From: Selenomonas sp.
Lineage (GTDB): Bacteria; Bacillota; Negativicutes; Selenomonadales; Selenomonadaceae
DNA length: 64,000 nucleotides
NCBI GenBank assembly: GCA_018052705.1
Contig: JAGPMW010000004.1
Location: 1-64,000, forward strand
Direction: 5' to 3'
Below, in pieces: positions 1 to 8,317 of this stretch. The notes below the pieces were generated by a model. The model did not search any database and was not told the origin of the DNA. It was given only the letters and a program-made list of their open reading frames with translations. Each line of letters begins with the position of its first letter. The stretch's first letter is position 1. The translations under genes and the position numbers were made by a program.

Positions 1-127
1 TAATTTTGAACGTATTGATATGAATAACGGCCTTACTCCGTTTGAAATTCGGAGTAAAGCCGCATAAAATTAAGCTATTCTATGATAGGGTCTTTATTTT
101 CCTGTCTGATGAACGGGGAACAGTCCA
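1..127 (+). mobile_element. Right end of an IS3-family insertion sequence (partial)
   Basis: The left edge of the window holds the last 21 codons of an IS3-family transposase. About 60 bp of non-coding DNA follows, ending in a stretch that resembles IS3-family right termini (CCTGTCTGATGAACGGGGAA near 101-120, then CAGTCCA). Members of this family end in CA, so the tip is placed near 127. The left end lies outside the window, so the inverted repeat and target duplication cannot be confirmed. The 167 bp between this tip and the next gene (128-294) holds no convincing gene or site. Confidence 0.6.
2..67 (+). CDS. IS3-family transposase, C-terminal end only
   Basis: This frame is open from the window edge to a TAA and gives 21 residues containing NNGLTPFEIRSKAA. 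That matches the C-terminal tail of IS3-family OrfB (DDE, rve-type) transposases, where a (K/N)GLTPxExR motif follows the last catalytic region. The DDE catalytic core is upstream, outside the window, so it cannot be judged whether the gene is intact. The identification rests on this short tail and on the IS-like terminus just downstream. Confidence 0.6.
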   Translation, partial: NFERIDMNNGLTPFEIRSKAA

Positions 128-294
128 TTATGCTGCTCGTAGCGGGGCTCGATAACCAGATTTTGCAGGCCTTTAGTCACAATATGCAGAACAACAAGCT
201 ATGATTTCATGCTATATTGCATACGATTGTGCTGCATTGTTCTGTTTTAAAAGTTGTTCTGCCTTCGCAAAATACAAACAATCCTGGCAAAGGC

Positions 295-1575
295 TCAATT
301 AGGGACACCTGAAGAAAGTGATGATGCCGCCAATTTATCAATGTCACGATAAAAATCTTTCAGGATTGACCGGAGGGCATTCGCATAGCGCTCACTATCA
401 CTGGCTGTATCTGCTTTTGAATAAATAACCTCGCCCGTTTTTGCATTTACCAGGCTCAAACGCGCCCCTACGCGATAGTAAAAGCTATAATAACCATAGT
501 GATCATATATTTGTGTAGCATATTTCTTTATTTTCATGGTTTGTTCTACATTATTTTTATCATACCATTTTCTTTTTTCTTCTGAAATTTTCTCTACTGA
601 TGTTGTCACGCAAGGCGGATTCCAGGTTTCACCACGCCTATATTCTGTAATGTCGCCAGTAACATAATACTGACCAGCATTTGGCATATCATCTACTTTA
701 AAGTTCTTTAATTGATCACCGGCTTCATCCTTGAACGCATAATAAATCGTCTTAATTGCGAACTCATCTTGAGCTGCCTCCGCTGGCAGGTTCAGCTCCC
801 GGAACCCCAATACCGGTGCGTCTGCCGAAATCCCTTTCTGAGCATGGTCATTTTTTTGACGGTACCAATCTCCCACAAAATGATTGGCCACCTGCCTGAA
901 AGCATGTTCCTCGGAAACATCGTAACAGCGGTAATAGTCAACCAGAGTCATGGCCTTCCGGCCCGTGGTTGCATCATAAAGTGTATAATCCATATCCAAC
1001 ATCTGCAACACACTATCATGCCCGGAAATGCAATGACTCGTCCACCAGCGATTATAATTCAATCCCGATTTATCTCCAGCAGGACCATTTTCGACATCCG
1101 TGTAAGACTCCATCTGAACATTCACCCAAGTTTCAGGTGAATGGTCCACCCGCTGATTGTCCCAGCGAATATGCGGCAGCAGGTATCCATCGGCTGCTGT
1201 TGCTTCATATACGGCCTTAGAACGTGCCTCTTCGGAATCAAAATGATCCTTCAAATGCTCATACGCTGGATTGTCACGTAAAATACGGTTCTTTTCTTCC
1301 AGCATTGGCGAAAAGCCGAAGAAATTAACTTTCTTCATTTTCTTGTTCAGGCGCTTATGCAGATAATTGTCATAGCCATCCAAATCCCCGGTTCCGGGCG
1401 CATGCGGATCGCTCTCATTCCGATAACGAATTGGATACAATATGACTTTCTGGTAATCCTTCGCCTGTACCTCTGCACTTTTATCCATCCAGATATTTCC
1501 GGCAGCTGCTGCGTTCCCCATTGGCAGCAGCGATGCCCCTGCCAGTATTAATGTTAATAAAACCTTTGTCTTCAT
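295..1575 (-). CDS. Secreted protein with two CsgG/TolB-N-like halves, unknown function
   Basis: The 426-residue product has a signal peptide (residues 1-25, MKTKVLLTLILAG then AAAA) and no lipobox, so it should be periplasmic or outer-membrane associated. Two halves carry the same pattern. One is GYLLPHIRW followed by YDATTGRKAM (residues 130-208). The other is QYYVTGDI followed by VNAKTGEVIY (302-385). The pattern recurs in the four genes upstream and resembles the core strand and hairpin of CsgG/TolB-N-type folds. It is the last gene of a five-gene operon, 25 bp after its neighbour. The exact family was not recognised; the tandem-half reading is an inference from motif spacing. Confidence 0.6.
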   Translation of the reverse strand: MKTKVLLTLILAGASLLPMGNAAAAGNIWMDKSAEVQAKDYQKVILYPIRYRNESDPHAPGTGDLDGYDNYLHKRLNKKMKKVNFFGFSPMLEEKNRILRDNPAYEHLKDHFDSEEARSKAVYEATAADGYLLPHIRWDNQRVDHSPETWVNVQMESYTDVENGPAGDKSGLNYNRWWTSHCISGHDSVLQMLDMDYTLYDATTGRKAMTLVDYYRCYDVSEEHAFRQVANHFVGDWYRQKNDHAQKGISADAPVLGFRELNLPAEAAQDEFAIKTIYYAFKDEAGDQLKNFKVDDMPNAGQYYVTGDITEYRRGETWNPPCVTTSVEKISEEKRKWYDKNNVEQTMKIKKYATQIYDHYGYYSFYYRVGARLSLVNAKTGEVIYSKADTASDSERYANALRSILKDFYRDIDKLAASSLSSGVPN

Positions 1576-1600
1576 TCTCTCACAAAATCCCTTTCCTCAT

Positions 1601-2233
1601 TTACTCTCCTTGAACAATTGCCTGCAAAAACTGCGCCGCCAGGTCATCAGCTGCTTCAGCCAACGCACCAGCTACGGCTTCGTCCATCCCACTATCCTTA
1701 CGTTTAGCCAGCACTGCTGCACTATATTTTAATTCGCCTTTTCGTTTAGCAGAACTGGTTGTAACAAAAACCAGTGCACCAGTATGTGCATCCATAACCC
1801 GCATACTAAGTTCCGCATGTACGGTCTGGTCCTTTCCTTCGCCCAAAATCAGTGCTCCACTCTGCGCCTTGACTCCAGATAAATTTGTCAGATAACCGAA
1901 AATGATATAGTCGACCTTGTTTTGAAGTTCTGGTACGATTTTCCCCTCGCCGAGCCTATTCATCATACTTACTTCATCCACTCTGGCCCGGCTAGTATCC
2001 GTGTCCAACGCGTACAGATCGAACTTCGAATTTCCCGACAGCATCGCTGTCAACCGCTCTTCAACGGTCGGAAGCAGCTGATCTTTGGTCAATTTCAGAT
2101 TTGAATTGGCCACCCGGCTGCTAACCCCGGCAATAACAACAACAGGCTTATCTGCTGCTTCTGCCCTAGGAAAGCCTCCGCCGGGGAGAATTGACAGCAT
2201 CCCCCCGATCAATAACACCAATAGCATTTTCAT
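1601..2233 (-). CDS. Secreted CsgG-like protein, unknown function
   Basis: This is a 210-residue protein with a signal peptide ending near AEA-AD (residues 1-27). The mature part opens with PVVVIAGV, a strand like the start of CsgG/LpoB-type domains. It then has VDYIIFGYL (107-115) and MRVMDAHTGALVF (144-156), the YLLxG...VDxxTGxV pattern shared across this operon. The start codon overlaps the stop of the upstream gene (ATGA), which argues for translational coupling. There is no lipobox and no other transmembrane segment. A role in an envelope complex with its neighbours is plausible, but nothing in the sequence names a substrate. Confidence 0.6.
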   Translation of the reverse strand: MKMLLVLLIGGMLSILPGGGFPRAEAADKPVVVIAGVSSRVANSNLKLTKDQLLPTVEERLTAMLSGNSKFDLYALDTDTSRARVDEVSMMNRLGEGKIVPELQNKVDYIIFGYLTNLSGVKAQSGALILGEGKDQTVHAELSMRVMDAHTGALVFVTTSSAKRKGELKYSAAVLAKRKDSGMDEAVAGALAEAADDLAAQFLQAIVQGE

Positions 2234-3057
2234 TGTACTGCCTGCATTCCTTTTTTCGTGAGATCGTTAGCTATATCCATAACCTGCGCATCCATGATTT
2301 CATTCAGCATATTCTCAACCTGCATCCCCTTGCCGAATTTTGCCACCGCAAAATTCAGCATTTGCGAGGTCTTCTTATTCTCGCAATGCCCTTCATATAC
2401 TTTGCCAGTCTGTGTGTTGACGATATAATACTCCAATGATGCGCGAATCTTTTTGCCCCGGCTTTCTTTATCCGTACGGGAAGCAAACATCGTATGCTTA
2501 AGCCGCACGTCAACATCATCAATACTACAGAACAACAGATAACGCGCGCCATAGCGATCAGCAATAGCCTGTGCCTCCACCTGCCGCTCAGGCGTCAGAT
2601 GATATGTCACATCCGGCTGCTTGCGCCAGGCTTCTATTTTCTCTGTATCAAAGAAATGACGACGGCCCAGCGTTGCATCTCCGTACCGGATCAGCTTGGC
2701 AGCAGCAAAGCCACGCTCATATTGATGTCCCCGGACAATCGCATCCATATGGATCTCGGATAACCTTACATCTTCCGTGTCCGTATCGGCTCCATCATGA
2801 CGGCCGCTTTCATTTGTCAGATTCTTATTGCCACGAAAAGCCAGCATCAGCTTATTCGCCTGCAATTGCCTGCTGAGTTTATCGGCAAAGTCATCAAAGT
2901 ATTCGGCCTTGAGCTCATAGTCCCCATAGCTCTGGATTTCTCCAATGAGGATTTTAGGACCACCCGCTGAAGTATCGAAAAGGCTGGCTGCTTCTGCGGG
3001 GATGCCCCAAATGCCAATCATCATAACAAAAGCAATCACAGGATATATTATTTTCAT
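2230..3057 (-). CDS. Secreted protein with CsgG-like pattern, unknown function
   Basis: The 275-residue product has a signal peptide (residues 1-24, cut after AEA). The mature protein starts with KILIGEI and contains RYLLFCSI (172-179) and YYIVNTQTGKVYEG (210-223), matching the signature of the other four proteins here. A charged segment near residues 78-105 separates the first strand from the rest. It lies 28 bp downstream of the CsgG-like gene and overlaps the next gene by 4 bp. The start ATG follows a GAGGAGAGAAG-like ribosome-binding site. No named family was recognised with confidence. Confidence 0.55.
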   Translation of the reverse strand: MKIIYPVIAFVMMIGIWGIPAEAASLFDTSAGGPKILIGEIQSYGDYELKAEYFDDFADKLSRQLQANKLMLAFRGNKNLTNESGRHDGADTDTEDVRLSEIHMDAIVRGHQYERGFAAAKLIRYGDATLGRRHFFDTEKIEAWRKQPDVTYHLTPERQVEAQAIADRYGARYLLFCSIDDVDVRLKHTMFASRTDKESRGKKIRASLEYYIVNTQTGKVYEGHCENKKTSQMLNFAVAKFGKGMQVENMLNEIMDAQVMDIANDLTKKGMQAVQ

Positions 3058-3085
3058 TGCTTCTCTCCTCGCTCATTTATCTGAT

Positions 3086-3736
3086 TTATTTACCAGCCCG
3101 GCCATTAATACGGGCCACCAGCCCATACTTTCCCTGTACAGCATCATGAACTGCCGCCCTCAATGCTTCGATCACCTGCTGATCATCAATATCCGCCGTC
3201 CCAATTCGAATAATGTTTAAAGGACCCTTAACCATAGTATTTTTAGCAGTGCCTGTTCCGACTGCAGCCAATGCCACGCGGCCAGTCTCTACATCAACAA
3301 TCCGCATGCTGACCGTCGCCGTAACTTTATAGCGGTCAGTGCCTAATCCTGCCACCGAAGTCTCCGATTTCCGGGCCGTGACGCTATTAATACTCCCCAT
3401 AAGAAGGTACTGGGCACCAGTCAGATTGCCAATTGGCACCGCGGTTGACGAATTGACCAGCCCGGTGTTCGTCAGCGCATATTCATCAGTCAGAGCACGC
3501 AAGCGTTCGCGCTCCACTAAATTGCTGAATTCTTTTGTATCCTGCAGTTCTGCATAAACAATATCTGTAACTTGATTCATTTGCTCCCGCTGCCAGCCGG
3601 ACGAAATAATCCCCTTATTCTTAAATGGCAAGACCCCGATTGTCGGGTTTTCCAAAATGCTGACATTAGCCGAACATACTCCGGCCATCGTAATCAGCAA
3701 CAAACATATCACCATCAAACAACTCTTGATTTTCAT
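3086..3736 (-). CDS. CsgG-family periplasmic/outer-membrane protein
   Basis: This is the clearest CsgG-type member of the operon (216 residues). After a signal peptide (1-23) it has IGVLPFKN (33-40), an LVERERLRAL segment (73-82), AQYLLMGSI (108-116) and MRIVDVETGRVAL (144-156). These are the four conserved blocks of the CsgG/curli-transport family. CsgG proper is an acylated pore-forming lipoprotein, but no lipobox is visible here. No csgA, csgB or csgE-like gene is nearby, so curli export is not supported. The ATG at 3736 is preferred because GGGGG stands just before it; an in-frame ATG at 3748 would add four residues. Confidence 0.75.
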   Translation of the reverse strand: MKIKSCLMVICLLLITMAGVCSANVSILENPTIGVLPFKNKGIISSGWQREQMNQVTDIVYAELQDTKEFSNLVERERLRALTDEYALTNTGLVNSSTAVPIGNLTGAQYLLMGSINSVTARKSETSVAGLGTDRYKVTATVSMRIVDVETGRVALAAVGTGTAKNTMVKGPLNIIRIGTADIDDQQVIEALRAAVHDAVQGKYGLVARINGRAGK

Positions 3737-3769
3737 AATTGCCCCCATCGATTTTTATCCCTAACAAAA

Positions 3770-4894
3770 TCATCGTGATATGGAAAGCTTCACCGTATTA
3801 TTGCTTATACCAGCAACAAAGATTCCCAAACTGCTATTCCCTTTAAGGATCTGCACCAGCTTATCCGGCTTCACAATCGTATCTACCGAAATGATGGATT
3901 TATTACCAGCATGTTCCCGTAGATATACCTGCTGAACACCGCTGAGTCCCTGCAGATCTTTCACCAGCTGACTAACCGCATCGTAATCGGCGGTGTACAC
4001 ATCAAGTTCTAAACCACAAGTCGAAACCGCGCTAAGATGACGGAATTTCTCCTCGAGCTTTCCAGCGGCCGCTTCAGACATTTTTTCAACTGCCTTCTGC
4101 TCAGCCATTTCATTATTATTCTCAACCCCCTTGGCCGAAACAGTAAAGGTACCAGCAATTTCGCCGGTATCAAATTTCAACACGTTAGCCGTCATGACCG
4201 CATTCCCCGTCTTTAGCAAGGTAGGAGCATAGCCATTATTCCCGTCCGGCAATGATATCGCCTGAGACTGCGCCCGTGTGCGGCCGATTACCAGATAATC
4301 AACCCCTAAAGATTGTCCCACCGTTGTTATTGCTGTTCCTCCGTTATAAATTTCATTCAGCAGCGTCGCATCCTGGAGACTCGAAACCAGACCAGCATCC
4401 ACCACATGCGAAAATCCCAATTGAATCAGACGGTTGTTCAACGCAGCCTCTGAAATGGCATCATGACCAATAACCCGTCCCTGTGCATCCTGCCGCAAGA
4501 TCGCCACAGCAATACGTGGATCATTAAGCATCATGAGCATATTCAAATTACTCATAAGCTGGGCATCCGGATTGGTGTTTACCTCAACCTGTGCACGTAT
4601 ATGCACAATGCCGGCCTGATTCGTCTGCGACAGCAGCTTGATATCGGTCACGAATCCCTGTGATTTCGTATAAATTTCATCTAATTGCACCGCTGCATTT
4701 TGAGCCAGCGTCCGCGAATCAACCAACGTCCCTACAACCTGTTCTACGGCGTTGCGCGATGCATCACGCAACGCCGTCTCGCGGTCAATCCCTACGCCAT
4801 CTACCACGACCTGCTGTGCGGCTGCCGATGCAGTCAACAGTACCAGCGCAGTCAAAGTCATTACGACGCCCCTATAAAGTCCAAACATATGCAT
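3770..4894 (-). CDS. Secreted FlgT-like protein, first gene of the operon
   Basis: The product (374 residues) has a signal peptide ending at AAA-QQ (about residue 27). An N-terminal block (29-106) reads VVVDGVGIDRETALRDA and continues as an A-rich helix, as in the FlgT/LPP20 N-terminal domain. A central CsgG/TolB-N-like part has VDYLVIGR (198-205) and LKFDTGEIAG (239-248). A C-terminal domain (about 295-374) looks like a small alpha/beta fold. FlgT is an outer-membrane flagellar assembly factor in Vibrio, but no flagellar gene is present here. A second ATG at 4888 is also possible. It is the promoter-proximal gene of the five-gene set. Confidence 0.65.
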   Translation of the reverse strand: MHMFGLYRGVVMTLTALVLLTASAAAQQVVVDGVGIDRETALRDASRNAVEQVVGTLVDSRTLAQNAAVQLDEIYTKSQGFVTDIKLLSQTNQAGIVHIRAQVEVNTNPDAQLMSNLNMLMMLNDPRIAVAILRQDAQGRVIGHDAISEAALNNRLIQLGFSHVVDAGLVSSLQDATLLNEIYNGGTAITTVGQSLGVDYLVIGRTRAQSQAISLPDGNNGYAPTLLKTGNAVMTANVLKFDTGEIAGTFTVSAKGVENNNEMAEQKAVEKMSEAAAGKLEEKFRHLSAVSTCGLELDVYTADYDAVSQLVKDLQGLSGVQQVYLREHAGNKSIISVDTIVKPDKLVQILKGNSSLGIFVAGISNNTVKLSISR

Positions 4895-4955
4895 CCTTGT
4901 CCTTTCCCCATATTCCTGTCTACTATACTTAGAATTTGATTTAAATTGCAGGAGA

Positions 4956-4984
4956 AGTATAGCATATAAGCCCTATGGTTACAA
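4956..4984 (-). promoter_or_regulatory. Promoter of the five-gene secreted-protein operon
   Basis: On the minus strand, TTGTAA (4979-4984) is followed by a 17-bp spacer and TATACT (4956-4961). This close match to a housekeeping promoter lies 62 bp upstream of the first gene. Transcription would begin near 4949. Confidence 0.6.
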
Positions 4985-4985
4985 G

Positions 4986-5031
4986 AAAAGCCTGACGAAC
5001 CAATTACAATCGCAACTGGTTTGTCAGGTTT
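4986..5031 (-). terminator. Terminator after the PHP phosphatase gene
   Basis: An imperfect inverted repeat, AAACCTGACAAACCA / TGGTTCGTCAGGCTTTT read on the minus strand with a 14-nt loop, follows the phosphatase stop codon. It sits just upstream of the next operon's promoter. Confidence 0.55.
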
Positions 5032-5079
5032 CCCAAACGAATTAATTATTTCATTTTCATGCTGCCAACGCAGGCAAAC

Positions 5080-5847
5080 TCAGCATTTGACCATATGACG
5101 CCCAACAAAGGTTACGATATGAAGTCCGAGAACATCAGCAACTTCACGAGCCTCCTGAAAATAATTGCCAACGGCATCCGCCGTGTGTGCATCAGACCCC
5201 AATGTCACCTGCCGACCGCCAAGCTCTCTATAACGCGCATAAACCGGTATAAGCTCCTTGATTGCCATTCTGCTGCCCATACGGCGCGTATTGAGCTCCA
5301 GCACGGTATCGGTCTCAATCGCCGCCTGCAGAACAGCATCAATAGCATCAGCAAAAACACCATATTGGACTTCCGGATTGTCATAAGGAGCATACCGGGC
5401 AATATAATCAATATGCCCTAATACGTCAATAAAATCATGCTGGCGTATATTCTGCGCCATCTGTTGGTAATATTTAGCAAAAAATACTTCTTTAGATTCT
5501 GTTCCGTAAGCTTCCTTATAGTATATATCCTGACCATCCACCATGTGAATCGACCCGATTACCAGATCAAAGGGAACCTTTTCGACAAATGCACGGCTTC
5601 GTTCTGCCGTAGCTGCCTGCATCCCCACCTCGACGCCCAGCCTCAACCGGCTCCCGCGCAGCTGATCATACTGCCGCCAGTACTCAACAGGATCAAAAGT
5701 AAAATTGGTAGTGCCAGGATAATCCAAATCGAGATGCTCGGTAAAGACAAGGCCAAGACCCGCTTTCTCAGCCGCCGCCAGGGCATCGGCGGCCTTCATC
5801 TCTGAATCAGCCGAAAAACCGGTATGACTGTGACTATCAAAGATCAC
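5080..5847 (-). CDS. HisJ-type PHP-family phosphatase (histidinol-phosphatase family)
   Basis: This PHP-domain metal-dependent phosphoesterase is about 255 residues long. The N-terminal FDSHSHTGFSAD carries the HxH plus D metal-binding motif of the family. FTEHLDLDYP and GVEVGMQ follow, with HMVDGQD, GHIDYIARY and LGSDAHTADAVG further on; all are typical of HisJ-type histidinol-phosphatases. No other his gene is in the window, so the physiological substrate is uncertain. A GTG at 5847 is chosen because AGGAAG sits 8 nt before it; a GTG at 5856 in the same frame has the site too close. It follows the TSCPD gene and is probably cotranscribed with it. Confidence 0.8.
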   Translation of the reverse strand: MIFDSHSHTGFSADSEMKAADALAAAEKAGLGLVFTEHLDLDYPGTTNFTFDPVEYWRQYDQLRGSRLRLGVEVGMQAATAERSRAFVEKVPFDLVIGSIHMVDGQDIYYKEAYGTESKEVFFAKYYQQMAQNIRQHDFIDVLGHIDYIARYAPYDNPEVQYGVFADAIDAVLQAAIETDTVLELNTRRMGSRMAIKELIPVYARYRELGGRQVTLGSDAHTADAVGNYFQEAREVADVLGLHIVTFVGRHMVKC

Positions 5848-5871
5848 ACTGCTCACGCTTCCTTTCGGCCA

Positions 5872-6141
5872 TCAGTTCTTTGTTTTCTGCTCTGCGGCAT
5901 ACGCTTCCTGCAGGGCAATTGCCAGCTGGTCCGGACAGGATGTCGGCTTGTCATTACACTTATTTCCCTTGAAGCGTTCAATCACAAAATCAATATCCAG
6001 ACCTTCCACCAGCTTCGAGATTCCGGCCAGATTGCCATTGCATCCACCCTCAAAATTTACCTGATGAATCGTCCTGCCATCCAGTTCGACCGTAATTTTG
6101 CGGGAACAGGTCCCCTTTGTCTTATACTCATACTTGCTCAT
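5872..6141 (-). CDS. TSCPD domain protein
   Basis: This is a small 89-residue protein with the family-defining TSCPDQLA near residue 67 and a GGCNGNL block near residue 34. It matches the short, stand-alone TSCPD proteins that are widespread in Firmicutes. The TSCPD domain otherwise occurs at the C-terminus of some ribonucleotide reductases, and the function of the stand-alone form is not established. GAGAGG precedes the ATG at good spacing. The gene lies 24 bp upstream of the PHP phosphatase and is divergent from the diguanylate cyclase. Confidence 0.85.
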   Translation of the reverse strand: MSKYEYKTKGTCSRKITVELDGRTIHQVNFEGGCNGNLAGISKLVEGLDIDFVIERFKGNKCNDKPTSCPDQLAIALQEAYAAEQKTKN

Positions 6142-6348
6142 AAAATTTTCCTCTCTAAAATCAGGCCATCAGCCTTCCGTCTGTCTTTCATCATGGTAAT
6201 CGATACTAACGCTATTTGCAATACTAATCCAATATTTTTTTATTTTCTATTTTGTTGTTTTATGGTAAAATTGTCCTGCATCCGCTATACTATACTTATG
6301 AGATTATAATTAAATTAGAAAATTTAAGCAGCCTGGAAGGAACTCACT

Positions 6349-8232
6349 ATGAATGCAGTCAATCAAAAGATCCCGCCCGCCTTTACGGACGAGGTTTACG
6401 CGGCCTTAGAAAAGTTCGACCGACGGATCTATTTTCACTGGGATTTGGTCCGGGATATCCTTGAACTTGATCCGGCCGGCGCGAGCAGCGACTACGACCT
6501 GCCGGTACACCTGACCGACGCATCGACTCAGTTATGGCAGTCTGAGCTGATTCATCCTGAAGATATTACGCTGCTGCACAATTATCTGCACATGATTTTT
6601 CACCATGTTCCGCGCTATACCAACCGCCCCCGCAGCTTCTCCGGCAAAATCCGGATCAGTGGACGCCACCAGCATAAATATATCTGGTCAGAAATCCATA
6701 TCGTCACCTATTTTGACGGCCATGCACCAGCTGCCGCCTTTGGCAACATCCGCAATATCCATACCCAGAAACTCTGGCAGGAACGGATTGAGCGTGAAGC
6801 CGCTTATGATAAGCTGACCGGCCTGCTGAACAAAGACGCTTCAAAGAAACGGGTTGATCAGGCGTTACGCGCATTGTCTCCACAAAACGATCAGGCAGCG
6901 CTGATGATCATCGATGCCGACGGCTTCAAAAATATCAACGATTCCTTCGGTCATCTTTTCGGCGATGCTGTTCTAAAAGATATGGGCAGTGCAATTAATC
7001 AAAATTTTCGTCAGTCTGACATCAAGGGGCGTATCGGCGGCGACGAATTCGTTGTCCTGCTTCATAGTACAACCGATAACAGCATCATAAAATCTCACTG
7101 TGAGCAGTTGATTGCCAAATTAAAACGCAACTATAAGAGTGGTGATACCTCCCTGCCTTTCTCCGTCAGTATTGGTATTGCCCAGTATCCGGCTCATGGC
7201 ACGACTTATGCCGATCTGTTCAAGCATGCAGACCGCGCCCTCTATGAGTCCAAGAGTCAAGGCCGAAGCCGCTACACCTTCTATCAGAGCAGTCTTTTCG
7301 ATGTTGCAGCGTCAACCAGCCAGCGCAATGTAGACAGCTTTGCCGATCTGCAGCAGCGTGCATTCAATGATAACATGATTGAGTTTATCTTCATGCTGCT
7401 CTACGAGACCAACAGCCCCAAAACCACAATTGAATTATCGCTCGGGATGTTCGGCAAGCGGTTCAATCTGGACCGGGTGTCCATCGATTACTTTGACAAC
7501 GACACCAATCAATATACCAATCGGTTTGAGTGGCTGAGCCCCAAGGGATTCTCCCTGCGACAGCAAAATCATGAAGAAGATATCTCCGATCTGATCCCGG
7601 CGCACAACACCATGATCCTGAACCAGTATAAGCCGACGCCGTACGGTGTCATGTCAATCTGTCCGGATACTTCACAGTTGGATACAAAATACCAGCCAGC
7701 AGCAAAGACAATGGGGCTTGGCTCTTTTGCCCATTGTCTGATTTCCCATGGCAGTGACACCCTGGGCTGCATCGGCCTTGAAAGTGCACAGGCGCCACAT
7801 GAATTCTCCCAGGAAGTCATCAGCAGCCTCAGCATCTTTGCCGTCATTCTGGGCAACATCCTGCTGCCTCACGATTCTGACACCAGCATCAAGCATGAAA
7901 ATGAACAGCTGCGCGACATCCTCAATCATATGCAGGAAATGATTTATATTGTCGACAAGATCACTATGAAACCGGTCTATTATAACCAGACGATACGGCA
8001 GCTGCTGCCGTATGCCTCCAACCAGCATCCCTGCTACCATCTCTTCCATCACCGGGACAGCCTCTGCCCCAATTGCCCAGTCTGCAAGCTTAGCGGCGAA
8101 GGCAGTGAATACATCGAATCGAGCCTTGACAACTGGATTGCCGGTAATCCGGTCTGCACCCGTGCCTGCAATCTCCACTGGGGTGCTGAAAATGGCCAGC
8201 CACTAGCCATGGTCATCCAGGAACCCGTCTGA
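6349..8232 (+). CDS. Diguanylate cyclase with PAS, GGDEF and GAF domains
   Basis: The 627-residue cytoplasmic protein should make cyclic di-GMP from two GTP. Residues about 25-140 form a PAS-like sensor. The GGDEF domain (about 150-310) has an intact GGDEF active site (230-234) and an RQSD inhibitory-site motif (221-224), spaced five residues before it, so product feedback is likely. A GAF-like region (about 330-490) follows. A C-terminal PAS-like domain (about 505-625) carries a CPNCPVC cluster and further cysteines. There is no transmembrane segment and no EAL domain. GGAAGGA precedes the ATG. It is transcribed alone and ends at a strong shared terminator. Confidence 0.88.
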   Translation: MNAVNQKIPPAFTDEVYAALEKFDRRIYFHWDLVRDILELDPAGASSDYDLPVHLTDASTQLWQSELIHPEDITLLHNYLHMIFHHVPRYTNRPRSFSGKIRISGRHQHKYIWSEIHIVTYFDGHAPAAAFGNIRNIHTQKLWQERIEREAAYDKLTGLLNKDASKKRVDQALRALSPQNDQAALMIIDADGFKNINDSFGHLFGDAVLKDMGSAINQNFRQSDIKGRIGGDEFVVLLHSTTDNSIIKSHCEQLIAKLKRNYKSGDTSLPFSVSIGIAQYPAHGTTYADLFKHADRALYESKSQGRSRYTFYQSSLFDVAASTSQRNVDSFADLQQRAFNDNMIEFIFMLLYETNSPKTTIELSLGMFGKRFNLDRVSIDYFDNDTNQYTNRFEWLSPKGFSLRQQNHEEDISDLIPAHNTMILNQYKPTPYGVMSICPDTSQLDTKYQPAAKTMGLGSFAHCLISHGSDTLGCIGLESAQAPHEFSQEVISSLSIFAVILGNILLPHDSDTSIKHENEQLRDILNHMQEMIYIVDKITMKPVYYNQTIRQLLPYASNQHPCYHLFHHRDSLCPNCPVCKLSGEGSEYIESSLDNWIAGNPVCTRACNLHWGAENGQPLAMVIQEPV

Positions 8233-8263
8233 TACATACAATCCTCTTTCGTTCAAAATGGAC

Positions 8264-8312
8264 AGCAAAAGGCCGGCAGTACTCATCAAAGAGATACTGC
8301 CGGCCTTTTGCT
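8264..8312. terminator. Bidirectional terminator between the diguanylate cyclase and pstA
   Basis: A perfect 18-bp inverted repeat (AGCAAAAGGCCGGCAGTA, 8264-8281, and its complement at 8295-8312) with a 13-nt loop has A- and T-runs on both sides. It serves two convergent genes. Confidence 0.9.
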
Positions 8313-8317
8313 GCCGC

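Noticed and set aside
128-294. Possible gene remnant between the IS end and the secreted operon
   Set aside because: Short open stretches on both strands do not resemble any family and have no start or ribosome-binding site.
3086-3736. Curli secretion system based on the CsgG-like gene
   Set aside because: There is no curlin (csgA/csgB), csgE or csgF-like gene, and the CsgG-like protein has no lipobox, so curli export is not supported.
3770-4894. Flagellar function of the FlgT-like gene
   Set aside because: No flagellar structural, export or chemotaxis gene is in the window, and the neighbours are CsgG-like secreted proteins.
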